Positions 17,114-26,610 of a DNA stretch of 64,000 nt are shown one piece after another (position 1 is the first letter of the stretch; every line of letters begins with the position of its first letter). The position numbers and the translations under genes are program-made. Source of the stretch: Mailhella massiliensis (GTDB lineage Bacteria; Desulfobacterota; Desulfovibrionia; Desulfovibrionales; Desulfovibrionaceae); assembly GCF_900155525.1 (NCBI RefSeq), contig NZ_LT706945.1, positions 110,588 through 174,587 on the forward strand, in the 5' to 3' direction. The notes beneath the pieces were generated by a model. That model had not been told where the DNA came from, searched no databases, and saw nothing but the letters and a program-made list of their open reading frames with translations.

Positions 17114-19000
17114 TTACTTGACGAGGTTCGGGTCTTCCATGATCTGGTAGATGGGCGCGCCCTCGGCATCGGCGGGAACGGGGTTGCCGGTGATGTAGCA
17201 GAGGGTGGGTACGATGTCGGCCAGCCAGCGGGGACGGGGATAGCGGTAGCCCTTCTTGATGTTGGGGCCGCGGAACATGAGCAGGTTCTTCAGGCTGCCG
17301 CAGCCGGATTCGCCGGTGGGCAGACCGTAGCCGTGTTCGGCCATGTATTCGGGCTTGAGCACATAGACCACGTCGCCGGCCTGAGCGCCGCCCATGCCGA
17401 AGACCTTGGCGTCTTCCTTGCGCACGGCGAGCAGCACGGGACGTTCGCCGGTTTCGGGATGCTTGTAGTCGAGCAGGGCGTCGATGATGCGGTCGCGCAC
17501 CTTTTCGTAGTCTTCAGGTTCCACGATGCCGCCGGGGTACTTGCCCTTGAGGTTGACGTACACGAACATGTAGCGCTGGGGCACGGCGAGAGACTTGGTA
17601 ACGTCGAGAACGTAGTTGAAGCCTTCGGTTTCTTCGTAGATGTCCCAGTAGTTTTCCGACTTCTTGGGTTCGTAGGAGCAGAGACCGGCTTCCTTGAGGG
17701 CGTGAGCGGTGTTGAGGATGGGGCCCATGGGGGTGGCGCCGTGGTCGGAGCACACGCACATGAGGGTTTCATCGCCCATGAGTTCCATGAGGTTGCCGAG
17801 CAGGCGGTCTTCCACGGTGTAGATGTGGCGTTCCATCTTTTCGGCGCGGGCGCGCACTTCGGGATCCTTGCTGTCCAGTTCGCTCAGCCAGCCGTGATAG
17901 AACCAGTCGATGGGATGGGAATGCATGTAGAACAGATCCCAGTCGGGGTTGGCGGTGAGCAGGCACTTGATGGTGTTCCAGAGCCAGGCGCTGTGGAATT
18001 CCACGAGTTCGCACACGGTGTCGGTATCGATGATGCCGTGCAGGTAGGCCACAAGACCGATGTCGTTGGCCGTGATCTGCTTGGAAAGGTCGATCTGGTC
18101 GGCGGCGGAGGCGGGGGAGATGAAGCCGATGCGGCCCGCGATGCCGGAAACATAGAGCTTGAATTCTTCAGCGTCGTCGGAAAGCTGCATCAGCTTGCAG
18201 CGGAACACGCCCTTTTCGGTGCGGCCGTCGGCGGCGATGGTGAAGTCGTGCTGCACGGGTTCGCTCCACTGGCCCACCTTGATGGTGAAGAAGGCCTTGG
18301 AGTAGTCTTTTTCAGGGCAGAGGGCGAAGGTGTCGAAGCCGTCGTCGCCGCTTTCCCAGGCGAGGCCGTACCACACCTGATCCTTCAGAGGCTCGATGGA
18401 TTCCTTGAAGTGCATCTTCACTTCCATTTCCAGAGGCTCGTCGCAGTCGGGCAGGTGCTTCCAGCCCTTGGCGTCGTCGAAGCGGCCCTGAACGCCCATG
18501 GGATAGTAATCGGTGGAGATCACGCTTTCCGAGGCGAGAAATTCCTTGTGTTCATTGCCGTGCAGCGGCCAGCGGGTTTCAGCGGGGGAGAGGCCCTGAC
18601 CCATGACCAGAATGCCGTTCTTCATGTGGGAAGGCCAGGACATGGGGTAGTTCACCACGATGCACTTCTTGCCTTCCTTGTCCCAGGCGTCCCAGATGGT
18701 CTGCGCGGTCAGAATGTCGGAACCGAAGGCCTGAGAGGTTTCCTTGTAGTCGAGGCTGCGGCCTTCGTGATAATAGTAGTAGTCTTCCACACCGTGGGTG
18801 CGGGGATAGGCGCCCGTGCAGATGGTGGCCCAGGAGGGAGGAGTGACGGTGGGCAGGTTGTAGCCTTCGGGGATGAAGCTGCCTTCCGCCATGAACTTGC
18901 GGAAGTTGTCCAGGCCGCCCTGGGCGAGCATCGCTTCAAGACGTTTGGGGATAAGGCAGTCATAACCGATGAGTGCGGCTCTTTTGGCTTTGGGCGACAT
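17114..19000 (-). CDS. Alkaline-phosphatase-superfamily hydrolase (NPP/phosphodiesterase type)
   Basis: A 628-residue metal-dependent hydrolase with no signal peptide, so probably cytoplasmic. Expected active-site pieces: Asp14 in GYDCLIP, the nucleophile Thr53 in TVTPPSWATICTG, MHSHPIDWFYH (about 360-370), CSDHGATP (about 418-425) and AEHGYGLP near 570. A large insertion (about 170-340) separates them. The family covers phosphodiesterases, phosphonate hydrolases, phosphomutases and sulfatases; the sequence does not fix the bond cleaved. Start MSPKAK follows AAGGAG. It heads the leftward operon, divergent from the BCCT transporter, so it may act on the imported compound or a product of it. 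A sigma-54-like site lies upstream. Confidence 0.84.
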   Translation of the reverse strand: MSPKAKRAALIGYDCLIPKRLEAMLAQGGLDNFRKFMAEGSFIPEGYNLPTVTPPSWATICTGAYPRTHGVEDYYYYHEGRSLDYKETSQAFGSDILTAQTIWDAWDKEGKKCIVVNYPMSWPSHMKNGILVMGQGLSPAETRWPLHGNEHKEFLASESVISTDYYPMGVQGRFDDAKGWKHLPDCDEPLEMEVKMHFKESIEPLKDQVWYGLAWESGDDGFDTFALCPEKDYSKAFFTIKVGQWSEPVQHDFTIAADGRTEKGVFRCKLMQLSDDAEEFKLYVSGIAGRIGFISPASAADQIDLSKQITANDIGLVAYLHGIIDTDTVCELVEFHSAWLWNTIKCLLTANPDWDLFYMHSHPIDWFYHGWLSELDSKDPEVRARAEKMERHIYTVEDRLLGNLMELMGDETLMCVCSDHGATPMGPILNTAHALKEAGLCSYEPKKSENYWDIYEETEGFNYVLDVTKSLAVPQRYMFVYVNLKGKYPGGIVEPEDYEKVRDRIIDALLDYKHPETGERPVLLAVRKEDAKVFGMGGAQAGDVVYVLKPEYMAEHGYGLPTGESGCGSLKNLLMFRGPNIKKGYRYPRPRWLADIVPTLCYITGNPVPADAEGAPIYQIMEDPNLVK

Positions 19001-19065
19001 GTTAATACTCCTTGCAAAGTATGATTGGCGGTATGGGGGGGAACGCCGTTCCCGCTTTCCCATGA

Positions 19066-19081
19066 TTCAAAAAGTGTGCCA
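19066..19081 (-). promoter_or_regulatory. Sigma-54-like promoter of the AlkP operon
   Basis: The minus strand reads TGGCACACTTTTTGAA from 19081 to 19066. This matches TGGCACRN4TTGCW except that the -12 GC is GA. It lies about 65 bases before the AlkP start codon. The weak -12 element makes this a candidate only. Confidence 0.5.
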
Positions 19082-19302
19082 AAGGTTGCGTCCGTCCGGT
19101 GAAAGAAGGAAAAAATGAAAAATTTTTCCATAAAAATAAGGAGGTTTGCCTGAGTATGCACGGAAAAGGAACAAGGGGCGGCGCGGAAAGAAGTACAAGC
19201 GCGCCGCCGGAGCCTGAGAAAGATCGGACAGATTTGTCACATTCTGCCGCAGGAACGAAAAAAGGTAAACCGTTCAAGAGAGTTACCTGTGAACGACGCT
19301 AA

Positions 19303-19330
19303 TGTCGCATATTACGACAAAAATGTCGTA
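19303..19330. promoter_or_regulatory. TGTCG/CGACA repeats, putative activator binding sites
   Basis: The inverted repeat TGTCGCATATTACGACA (19303-19319) is followed by another TGTCGTA half-site (19324-19330), with a further CGAC half-site just upstream. The cluster lies about 75-100 bp upstream of the BCCT sigma-54 promoter, the normal distance for an enhancer. It also lies between the two divergent genes. AT-rich DNA between 19330 and 19400 could provide bending. Confidence 0.6.
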
Positions 19331-19403
19331 AAGTATGGATATAATCCGTTTTGATATTTGCAAATATAATGATATCATAAAGTTATGATGAAAAAGAGCT
19401 TTT

Positions 19404-19419
19404 TGGCACAATCCTTGCT
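19404..19419 (+). promoter_or_regulatory. Sigma-54 promoter of the BCCT transporter
   Basis: TGGCACAATCCTTGCT fits the sigma-54 consensus TGGCACRN4TTGCW at every defined base. The -12 GC is at 19417-19418, about 63 bases before the ATG, giving a leader of roughly 50 bases. Confidence 0.87.
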
Positions 19420-19480
19420 TAACTCTGCGCAGTTTACAGGCAGTTTTTGCTGAAAAACCCTTGAGAGAGAGGAGAGTGTC

Positions 19481-21082
19481 ATGGCAACATCCAACACCAG
19501 TCACGAACAGGAAAACGATCTCAGACCGGAAAAAAGCATATTCTGGCCGGCTATGATCGGCGTGCTGCTGATCGCCCTGCCCATGCTGTTTTTCCCCAAG
19601 GCCTCGGAAGAAATCATCGGGGCCATCTATACTCCGTTCAGCATTAAATTCGGTTCTCTGTATCTGTGGATCACCGTGGGACTCATCGTCCTGTGCGTAT
19701 ACTTCGCCTGCAGCCGCTACGGCGACATCAAGTTCGGCGACCCCGGTGAAAAGCCTCAGTATTCCCTGCCTTCCTGGGTTGCCATGATTTTCTGTTCCGG
19801 CGTGGCCGGCGCGGTGATGTTCTGGTCCATCGTGGAACCGCTGTGGGACCTCATCACTCCGCCCCAGTACGCCGAACCTCTGAGCACGGAAGCCTTTGAC
19901 TGGGCGCTCACCTACATGCTGCTGCACTGGGGCCCCAACGCCTGGTGCACCTACTTCATCACCGCTCTGCCCATCGCCTATCTGTTCCACATCCGCCGCA
20001 AGCCCGTGCTGCGTATTTCCGCCGCTTCGGAAGTGGTGCTCGGCAGGCAGACCAACGGTCTCGTGGGCCGCGCGTGCGACGTGTTCTTCATTCTCGGCCT
20101 GCTCTTCTGCACGGCCGTGACCATGTGTATTTCCCTGCCCACCGTGGAAGCGGCCCTGGAGCAGGTGTTCGGCATCAAGCCTTCCTTCACCGTGGAAATC
20201 GTGGTGCTTCTCGTGAGCGCCGGTATCGCCGCCTGGTCCGTGTGGTCCGGCCTGAACAAGGGCATCAAGGTGCTCTCCAACATCAACGTGTTCATCGCTC
20301 TCGCCATGGTGGCCTACGGCGCGGTCTGCGGTCCCACCGCATCGCTGTTCGACATCTTCACCAACGCGTTCGGCAAGTTCGTGGGCAACTTCTGGGACAT
20401 GAACTTCTGGACCTCCCCCTTCAGCGACAGCACCTTCCCCCGCGACTGGACCATTTTCTACGCCCTGTTCTGGGCCGGTTACGGTCCCTTCATGGGCCTG
20501 TTCATCGCCCGTATCTCCCGCGGCCGTACCGTGCGTGAAGTCATCGCCTGGGGCCTCGTGGGTACCTGCGCCGGCGGCTATCTCATCCACGGCGTATTCG
20601 CTTCCTACACCCTTTACATCCAGTACCACGGCATTCTCGATGCGGTGAGCATCCTCAAGAACTCCGGCGGCCCCGCCGCCATGATGGCCGTGCTCGACAC
20701 CCTGCCCTTCGGTAAGGCCGTCATGCTGGTGTACTGCGCCTTCTCCACCATCTTCCTTGCCACCTCCGTGGACTCCGGCTGCTACGTCATCTCTTCCGTG
20801 GCCACCACCCGCATGGGCGTCAACGACGACCCCGCCCGCTGGCACCGTTCCTTCTGGGCTCTCGTTCAGGCCCTTCTCGCCCTCGGTCTGCTTTCCATCG
20901 GCGGCCTCGGCGTGGCCAAGATCTTCGGCAACTTCTCGGGCGCTCTCATGGCGTTGCCCACCATGCTGCTCACCGTGGCGTGGCTGAAGATCGTCAAGAA
21001 GGACGGCAACTACATGCTCTGCAACTTCGTGGCGAAGGATTGTATGCCTTCCGGTATTGAAGAGGAAATGAGCGAAAAGTAA
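19481..21082 (+). CDS. BCCT-family transporter (betaine/choline/carnitine-like)
   Basis: A 533-residue inner-membrane protein with about 12 membrane helices. The BCCT signature region is present: WSIVEPLWDL in helix 3 and LLHWGPNAWC (about 147-156), the Trp-rich substrate pocket. The N-terminus is short and hydrophilic. The family imports trimethylammonium compounds (glycine betaine, choline, carnitine) and relatives such as taurine-type zwitterions. The substrate here is unknown. It is transcribed alone from a sigma-54 promoter, ends in a strong terminator, and is divergent from the AlkP operon. This suggests import of the compound that the operon degrades rather than constitutive osmoprotection. 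Confidence 0.9.
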   Translation: MATSNTSHEQENDLRPEKSIFWPAMIGVLLIALPMLFFPKASEEIIGAIYTPFSIKFGSLYLWITVGLIVLCVYFACSRYGDIKFGDPGEKPQYSLPSWVAMIFCSGVAGAVMFWSIVEPLWDLITPPQYAEPLSTEAFDWALTYMLLHWGPNAWCTYFITALPIAYLFHIRRKPVLRISAASEVVLGRQTNGLVGRACDVFFILGLLFCTAVTMCISLPTVEAALEQVFGIKPSFTVEIVVLLVSAGIAAWSVWSGLNKGIKVLSNINVFIALAMVAYGAVCGPTASLFDIFTNAFGKFVGNFWDMNFWTSPFSDSTFPRDWTIFYALFWAGYGPFMGLFIARISRGRTVREVIAWGLVGTCAGGYLIHGVFASYTLYIQYHGILDAVSILKNSGGPAAMMAVLDTLPFGKAVMLVYCAFSTIFLATSVDSGCYVISSVATTRMGVNDDPARWHRSFWALVQALLALGLLSIGGLGVAKIFGNFSGALMALPTMLLTVAWLKIVKKDGNYMLCNFVAKDCMPSGIEEEMSEK

Positions 21083-21106
21083 GCTCCCTGTCCTTTTGAG
21101 CAGACG

Positions 21107-21137
21107 CCCCGGGGAATCATTCCCCGGGGTTTTTTTT
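21107..21137 (+). terminator. Rho-independent terminator of the BCCT gene
   Basis: A 10-bp stem CCCCGGGGAA (21107-21116 with 21120-21129) is followed by eight T residues, 24 bases after the stop. Confidence 0.92.
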
Positions 21138-21351
21138 AAGCCGGGGAGGGATGATGGGAATATGCCGGTATCCCGGTAAAGAGTCTGCCGCGATACAGCC
21201 GGGCAGAGAGAAGGGCGGACGGCGTGTTGTTCTATCGTCGTCTCTTTTCTGCTTTTCCCCGGAAAGACGTCGCCGCAGGGAACGGAGGAAACGCGTCTGT
21301 GCCGTGCGGAGCATAGCCGCCGTGTCTTCTTTGTGCGCACGTCGTGTTTTA

Positions 21352-21845
21352 AGGTCGAAAACGTTCCCCTGTGCGGGGACTTCCCGGAAGGCGAAGCCTT
21401 TAACTGCGTTAAAAAGGTTCCTTGGCGAGATAACCGGTTGTCTCGACGGGAAATCTCTCCACAAAAGAACCCGATGATGGATGACCGGAGTTTACTCCAT
21501 CCCCGTTGGCACTGAGGTACCGCATTGTTTTGCTCCGAAATTCAGGCGTAAGTGCATATACGGCAGATATGGGGGAACGACAGGGGAGATTCCAGGAACG
21601 CGGTGGGCTGCAGAGGGGGCAGATAGGGGAAGCGGATGTGTGTGGATCATGTCCCCATACGCGTCAAGACTCCACCCAAGGACGGCGTGGCGCAGATGAT
21701 GGGGGAAGGGAAAGGACCCCGATGACGGTCGGGCGGTTTCCGCATCTGCGCTCCGGGTTCGGTAACCGTCTTTTTGGGGGGCCGGCTATTTCGTCAGCAC
21801 GCCGGGAGTGAAGGAAGCCGCCGTTATCAAGCATGTACGGGGAGA
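21352..21845 (+). pseudogene. Decayed IS200-type element with tnpA remnant
   Basis: This stretch aligns along its length with the intact IS200-type element at 42008-42697. Shared pieces: the left-end hairpin, the GGCGAAGCCTTTAA segment, GATAACCGGTTGTCTCGAC, the ATG at 21477, CTCCGAAATTCAG, TTTCCGCATCTGCGCT and the GTCAGCACG...GTGAAGGAAGC end. The tnpA copy has a TGA at codon 13, internal deletions and a frameshift near 21760, so it is dead. Many differences are A/T to G/C changes, as expected for a long-resident copy drifting to host base composition. The 214 bases before it (21138-21351) show nothing I recognise. Confidence 0.82.
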
Positions 21846-22232
21846 TGCCGTACCGGAATTGCCGTTCGTGTCTGCCGCTGTGCGGGAAGAGAAGGTGGCC
21901 GGAAAAGGGGCCGGAATAGCCTTGTCTGCGAGTATGGCCGCCGTATCCCTTGCCGCGTATGCAGGATGTGTGCGGAAATGACGAGGGAGGGCTTTGCCGG
22001 AAATACGGTATCGTCCGGGCTGGTTCTGGGAAAAGGAAGCAGGCATCTTCGCGGAGACGGAACCTGTTACCGGTATCGGCGGCACGGGTGCGTGCATGGA
22101 CAGTAAGAGGCCCAAAGGCCGGAATTATGAGACCGCGCCCGCGGCGGAGCCGTTTCCTGGTACGGAATGCTGCCGTGCGGCGCGTAAGCGGGAGCATCGG
22201 TCGAGCGCGGCGGGCGTTTGGGGAGAATGAAG
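21846..22232. other. Non-coding gap after the IS200 relic
   Basis: No supported gene. One frame runs on from the relic through KHVRGDAVPELP to about 21980 before stopping. It has no start or ribosome site of its own and is best read as drifted DNA. The matching right end of the IS is no longer recognisable. Confidence 0.5.
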
Positions 22233-22240
22233 CATAAAAA

Positions 22241-22266
22241 AAGAGCCGCTCGTTTGAGCGGCTCTT
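22241..22266 (-). terminator. Rho-independent terminator of pssA
   Basis: Perfect 11-bp stem AAGAGCCGCTC (22241-22251 with 22256-22266). On the minus strand a T-run follows (22236-22242). It lies 15 bases after the pssA stop. Confidence 0.9.
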
Positions 22267-22280
22267 GGGATGGACGTGTG

Positions 22281-23078
22281 TTACTCTGCGGGCTTTGCCT
22301 CTTCTGCGGCCTTCTGGGCGGCTCTGGCGGCATCGGCAGCTTCCGGGTCCAGCGTCTTTCCTCTGCGGCGCAGAAGGAAGGTATAGGCCGGGCCGGAAAT
22401 GACGTAGCTTATGAGAATGAGGAAGCAGAACAGCCGGGGCAGGGAAAAGACCATGCTGAGCACGATGAGGGTGGCCACCATGGTCTGGAAGGGATGAGCC
22501 TTGATGAAGCCGAATTCCTTGAAGGAAAAGTAGCGTACGCGGCTGACCATGAGCAGCGGCACCACGACGGAGATGACCAGCGTGAGGGCGGGCAGCACGG
22601 GCATGAGGAATCCGGGGTAGTACGGCATGAACAGCACGAACGTGGCCAGCACGCAGGCGCAGGCGGGGCTGGGCAGGCCCACGAAGAAGCGCTTGGAGGT
22701 GGTGGATACGCCCACGTTGAAGCGGGCGAGACGCAGGGCCGCGCAGCCGCAGAAAAGGAAGGCCACGGCAAGGCCGAGGCGGCCGAATTCATGCAGCTGC
22801 CAGGCATAGGCCAGCATACCGGGGGCCACGCCGAAGGTCACGTCGTCGGCCAGGGAATCGTATTCGATGCCGAACTGGCTTGCCGTGCCGGTAAGGCGCG
22901 CCACCTTTCCGTCCAGTCCGTCCATGGCGGCGCCCACAAGAATGGCCCAGGCCGCAAGGTCGAACTGATGGTTGAAGGCAAGAATGATGCTGAAGAACCC
23001 GGCAAAGAGGCTGGCGGTGGTGAAAAGATTCGGCAGAATGTACACGCCGCGGGGCACGGGCTTGTTGGGATCGCGCAT
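22281..23078 (-). CDS. pssA: CDP-diacylglycerol-serine O-phosphatidyltransferase
   Basis: A 265-residue membrane enzyme that makes phosphatidylserine from CDP-diacylglycerol and serine. The CDP-alcohol transferase motif D-G-x2-A-R-x8-G-x3-D-x3-D is complete in residues about 53-75 (MDGLDGKVARLTG, then GIEYDSLADD). Several membrane helices follow. The last 20 residues are an Ala/Glu/Lys-rich tail. It is 11 bases after psd, so the two steps to phosphatidylethanolamine are co-transcribed. Confidence 0.9.
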   Translation of the reverse strand: MRDPNKPVPRGVYILPNLFTTASLFAGFFSIILAFNHQFDLAAWAILVGAAMDGLDGKVARLTGTASQFGIEYDSLADDVTFGVAPGMLAYAWQLHEFGRLGLAVAFLFCGCAALRLARFNVGVSTTSKRFFVGLPSPACACVLATFVLFMPYYPGFLMPVLPALTLVISVVVPLLMVSRVRYFSFKEFGFIKAHPFQTMVATLIVLSMVFSLPRLFCFLILISYVISGPAYTFLLRRRGKTLDPEAADAARAAQKAAEEAKPAE

Positions 23079-23089
23079 GGGAGCCTCTC

Positions 23090-23746
23090 TTACGCTTCCT
23101 TTGAAGCGGACTTCTTGGCCAGAACAGTCTGACCGGCAAACACATCTTCACCGATACGGACCGCAGGATTATAGTCGGCGGGCAGATAGACGTCAACGCG
23201 GGAGCCGAAACGTATCATGCCGAAGCGCTGCCCGCGCAGGAGCGCGTCGCCCTGTTCGGCATGGGGCACGATGCGGCGGGCGATGAGTCCGGCGATCTGT
23301 ACGAAGGTCCAGTCTGCGCCTTCTTCATCCTTCATCTGCCAGATGCACTGTTCGTTGTCGGTGGAGGCCTTGTCCCACGCGGCGTTGAAGAACTTGCCGG
23401 GCAGGTAGCGTATGCCGGTCACCGTGCCCGTCACGGGGGCGCGGTTCACATGCACGCTGAAGATGTTCATGAAGATGGAAACGCACTGCCTCTCTTCGCC
23501 GCTCATGGGGTCGGTGCGGGATTCGATGTGGATGACGCGTCCGTCGGCAGGGCTGACGGCGATATCCTTCTCCTGCGGAACCACCCGTTCGGGGTCGCGG
23601 AAGAAGTGCACGGAAAACCACAGCAAAACGAGTGCAATGAGGGTGACGGGCCACCAGTCCAGAATGGCGAAGCACAGGGAGACCACGGTGAGCAGGCCGA
23701 TGATGGGCGCACCTTCGGGAGCGAGACCGATGCCGGGCTTATTCAT
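23090..23746 (-). CDS. psd: Phosphatidylserine decarboxylase, short form
   Basis: A 218-residue pyruvoyl-dependent enzyme that makes phosphatidylethanolamine from phosphatidylserine. An N-terminal hydrophobic hairpin (14-45) anchors it. The self-cleavage site is Gly181-Ser182 in RFGSRVDVY; the serine becomes the pyruvoyl cofactor. The substrate-binding SPADGRV lies at 65-71 and the metal/active His in [10 protein letters not shown]. The start at MNKPGIG has AAGGAG upstream; an in-frame extension of 44 codons is unconserved. Length matches the short bacterial/archaeal form. Confidence 0.9.
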   Translation of the reverse strand: MNKPGIGLAPEGAPIIGLLTVVSLCFAILDWWPVTLIALVLLWFSVHFFRDPERVVPQEKDIAVSPADGRVIHIESRTDPMSGEERQCVSIFMNIFSVHVNRAPVTGTVTGIRYLPGKFFNAAWDKASTDNEQCIWQMKDEEGADWTFVQIAGLIARRIVPHAEQGDALLRGQRFGMIRFGSRVDVYLPADYNPAVRIGEDVFAGQTVLAKKSASKEA

Positions 23747-23916
23747 CAAAAACTCCTTTGAGGCGGGGTTCTCCCCCGGCAGAGGGGGCGCGGGAAGCAC
23801 ATGCCGCTGCACGGCCGTCCCGCGCGGCGGCATGTGCCGCCGGAAAAGAGCCGGGGCATACGGACCCCGGGAAGACAAAGCCGCCCGGCAAACCGTGTCT
23901 GCCGGGCGAGATAAGG

Positions 23917-24996
23917 TTAATCCTTGCGGCGCAGGATGACAACATGTTTGAGCGCGCCTTCGCCGGAACTGCGGGTCTGCACGTCGGGATCGTCCTGCAG
24001 CGCCAGATGTATCACCCTTCGCTGGTAGGCGCTGAGGGGCCTTGTGGTCTGCACCTTGCCCGTGGCCTTCACCTTTTCCGCAAGGGAAAGGGCCAGTTCC
24101 TGCAGGCGGGAATCCTGCCGGACGTGATAGTCGCCCGCGTCCACCTGCAGCCTCACCTGCGCGCCCATGGCGCGCGTGACCATGCGCGAGGCCAGGTACT
24201 GCACGGCGGCGAGGTTCTGCCCGTCGCGGCCGATGAGAAGACCCGTGTCTTCGCTTTTTACGGAAACCTGGAGGCGGTCTTCGCCGATTTCCAGGGAGAG
24301 ATCCACGGCTTCGGGTTCGATGTCGAGCACCGGGGCCACCAGCCTGCTGATGATGGTTCTCGTGGTTTCCGTGAGCTTTTCCTGGTCAAGTTCCGCCAGC
24401 GGCACGCGGGGCAGGGTGCTTTCCAGAGAATCGCCTTCCTCGTTTTTGGGCGCGGCCTCCTTGCGGCTGCCGTTCTTGCTCTGCCGGGGCTGGCGGGGCT
24501 GGCGCTGACGGGGAGCCTCTCCGGCTTCCTCGGAACGGGCCTCCCTGTTGTCGGCTCCCTCCTTCGGCGCGGCAGGCTGGGGATTGAGCGCGGGCACGGC
24601 CGAGGGGCGGGGGATGGGCAGAGCCTTTTCCGCAGGAGCGGTGTCCTTTTCCGCCTCATGGCGGGATTCCCGGCGGTTTTCCCGGGTTTCCTCCTTCTGC
24701 GGCTGGGCTTCGGTATTTTCGGACTTTTCCCGGCGGCGGTCGTTGCGGCGACGGCGGCCTTCCTGCTTTTCAGGCTTGTCCTGCGGCATGGCGGCGGGGT
24801 TCTGCATGAAGTCGGGCAGCGTGGCGAGGCGCGCCCGGATTTTGGCCTTGCGCGCGCCCACGATGCCGAAAATGCCCGTTTTCGCGTCTTCGATGATCTC
24901 TATTTCCAGCTTTTCCCGGGGAACGTCGTAGTAGGCGCAGGCCTCCGCGATGGCCGCGTCCAGGCTCTTCCCCAGGAATTCTTTGGATTCGCTCAT
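23917..24996 (-). CDS. jag: Jag/KhpB RNA-binding protein (Jag_N-KH-R3H)
   Basis: A 359-residue cytoplasmic RNA-binding protein. Residues 1-55 are the Jag N-terminal domain ([15 protein letters not shown]). A long Glu/Arg/Pro-rich disordered linker (about 70-200) follows. A KH domain ([16 protein letters not shown], about 270-290) and an R3H domain ([12 protein letters not shown], about 325-340) end the protein. In other bacteria KhpB partners with KhpA to bind many mRNAs. It is 12 bases downstream of yidC, the usual position. Confidence 0.88.
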   Translation of the reverse strand: MSESKEFLGKSLDAAIAEACAYYDVPREKLEIEIIEDAKTGIFGIVGARKAKIRARLATLPDFMQNPAAMPQDKPEKQEGRRRRNDRRREKSENTEAQPQKEETRENRRESRHEAEKDTAPAEKALPIPRPSAVPALNPQPAAPKEGADNREARSEEAGEAPRQRQPRQPRQSKNGSRKEAAPKNEEGDSLESTLPRVPLAELDQEKLTETTRTIISRLVAPVLDIEPEAVDLSLEIGEDRLQVSVKSEDTGLLIGRDGQNLAAVQYLASRMVTRAMGAQVRLQVDAGDYHVRQDSRLQELALSLAEKVKATGKVQTTRPLSAYQRRVIHLALQDDPDVQTRSSGEGALKHVVILRRKD

Positions 24997-25008
24997 GTCG
25001 TTCCCCTG

Positions 25009-26610
25009 CTACTTGGTTTTATGCAGGGTCCAGGACTGCTGGATGATGGACAAAATGTTGTTGCACAGCCAGTACAGCACGAGGCCGGAGGGGAAGTTGA
25101 TGAACATGACGGTGAAGACCACGGGCATGATCATCATGATCTTGCGCTGCTGCGGGTCTCCCATGGCGGGGCTGAGCCACTGCTGGAGGAACATGGTCGC
25201 ACCCATGACGAGGGGCGTGATGTAGAAGGGGTCCTTCACGGAAAGGTCGGCCAGCCAGAGCAGGTCGGTGCCGGGCAGGTAGGTGATGAAGGAGGCGTGG
25301 CGCAGTTCGATGCAGTTCAGGAGCGCCTGATACAGGGCCACGAACACGGGAAGCTGAATGAGGATGGGCAGGCAGCCGCCCATGGGGTTCACCCCGTAGG
25401 TCTTGTAGAGCTGCATCATTTCGCGGCTCAGGGCTTCCTTGTCGTTCTTGTACTTTTCCTGCAGCTGCTTCATGCGGGGCTGGAGCTTCTTCATCTGTTC
25501 CATGGACTTGAAGCTCTTGCGGGACAGCGGCCAGAAGACGATCTTGATGAGGATGGTCAGCAGGATGATGGCGAGACCCCAGTTGCCGAGGAAGCCTTCA
25601 AACCAGGTGAGGAGCTTGAGCAGCGGCACGGCGAGGAAGCTGAAGATGCCCATGTCCACGGAGGACTTCAGGTCGTTGGGGGCGGCGTCGAGCAGATCGC
25701 GGCTCTTGGGGCCGAGCCACCATGCGGTGGAAAGTTCGGCAGGCTGACCGGCGGTCAGGGAAATGTCCTGAAGTTCCACGGCCGCGCGCCACACGCCGCC
25801 GTCGGTGATGCGGCCCTTGAACACGCAGTTCTGGCCCTGTTCCGGCAGCACGGCGGAGAGGAAGTAGTTGCTCATGAGACCGGCCCAGGCAATGTCGCCG
25901 GAGCTCATCACGCCTTCCTTGGTGAGGTCTTCCACGTCCACGTCGCGTTCCAGGGAACCCTTCAGGTTCCAAGCCATGCTCATGGCGTCGTAGTTGCTCT
26001 GGCTGCTGAAGTTGGTCGCGCCGAGGCTGTAGGACACGCGGGCGGCCGGGCTGTCGGAAGCGGCGGTCAGGGTGACCTTTTCATCCATGAGATAGGTATC
26101 GGCATGGAAGGTGATGACGCGGTTGATGCGTATCCCGTTCATTTCGCCGGTGAAGGTGAGGGTGGCGTCGCCGGATTCGAGGTTGATGTCGGAACCGTCG
26201 AAGCTCCACTGACCCATGTTCCAGGAAGGCTGGCCGTTCACCAGAAGGCCCATGGGGGCCACCGTGGCGGCGGCGGGGGAAACCATGTTGAACAGGGGGG
26301 ATTCGGGCAGGATGGAGGCCTTGTAGTTCTTCAGCTTGAAGGACTGCAGGATGCCGCCGCCGGAATGGAACACGGCTTCGTACAGGGGCGTGTTCACGCG
26401 CACTTCGCGGCCTTCGGAGGGCACGAACTTGGCTACGGGAATCACGGGAGCGGCGGGAACGGGAGACACGGCTTCGGGCTGAGCCTGCTGCTCGGCGGCC
26501 GTAGGCTGGGGCTGCTCGGGGAGCCAGCCCATGTATTCGGAAAAGGCCTGCCAGCCGAAGAGCAGGACAATGCAGATGACGACGGAAAGGATGAGGCGAC
26601 GGTTATCCAT
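25009..26610 (-). CDS. yidC: Membrane protein insertase YidC
   Basis: A 533-residue inner-membrane insertase of the Gram-negative type. An N-terminal helix (5-21) leads into a large periplasmic domain (about 55-330), followed by five C-terminal membrane helices with the conserved basic coiled-coil hairpin ([19 protein letters not shown]) and [13 protein letters not shown]. Start MDNRRLIL was chosen as the family start; it overlaps yidD by eight bases. It sits in the rpmH-rnpA-yidD-yidC-jag cluster. Confidence 0.95.
   Translation of the reverse strand: MDNRRLILSVVICIVLLFGWQAFSEYMGWLPEQPQPTAAEQQAQPEAVSPVPAAPVIPVAKFVPSEGREVRVNTPLYEAVFHSGGGILQSFKLKNYKASILPESPLFNMVSPAAATVAPMGLLVNGQPSWNMGQWSFDGSDINLESGDATLTFTGEMNGIRINRVITFHADTYLMDEKVTLTAASDSPAARVSYSLGATNFSSQSNYDAMSMAWNLKGSLERDVDVEDLTKEGVMSSGDIAWAGLMSNYFLSAVLPEQGQNCVFKGRITDGGVWRAAVELQDISLTAGQPAELSTAWWLGPKSRDLLDAAPNDLKSSVDMGIFSFLAVPLLKLLTWFEGFLGNWGLAIILLTILIKIVFWPLSRKSFKSMEQMKKLQPRMKQLQEKYKNDKEALSREMMQLYKTYGVNPMGGCLPILIQLPVFVALYQALLNCIELRHASFITYLPGTDLLWLADLSVKDPFYITPLVMGATMFLQQWLSPAMGDPQQRKIMMIMPVVFTVMFINFPSGLVLYWLCNNILSIIQQSWTLHKTK

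Noticed and set aside
21860..22010. A small gene continuing from the IS200 relic
   Set aside because: The open stretch follows a frameshifted relic and lacks its own start; most likely chance.
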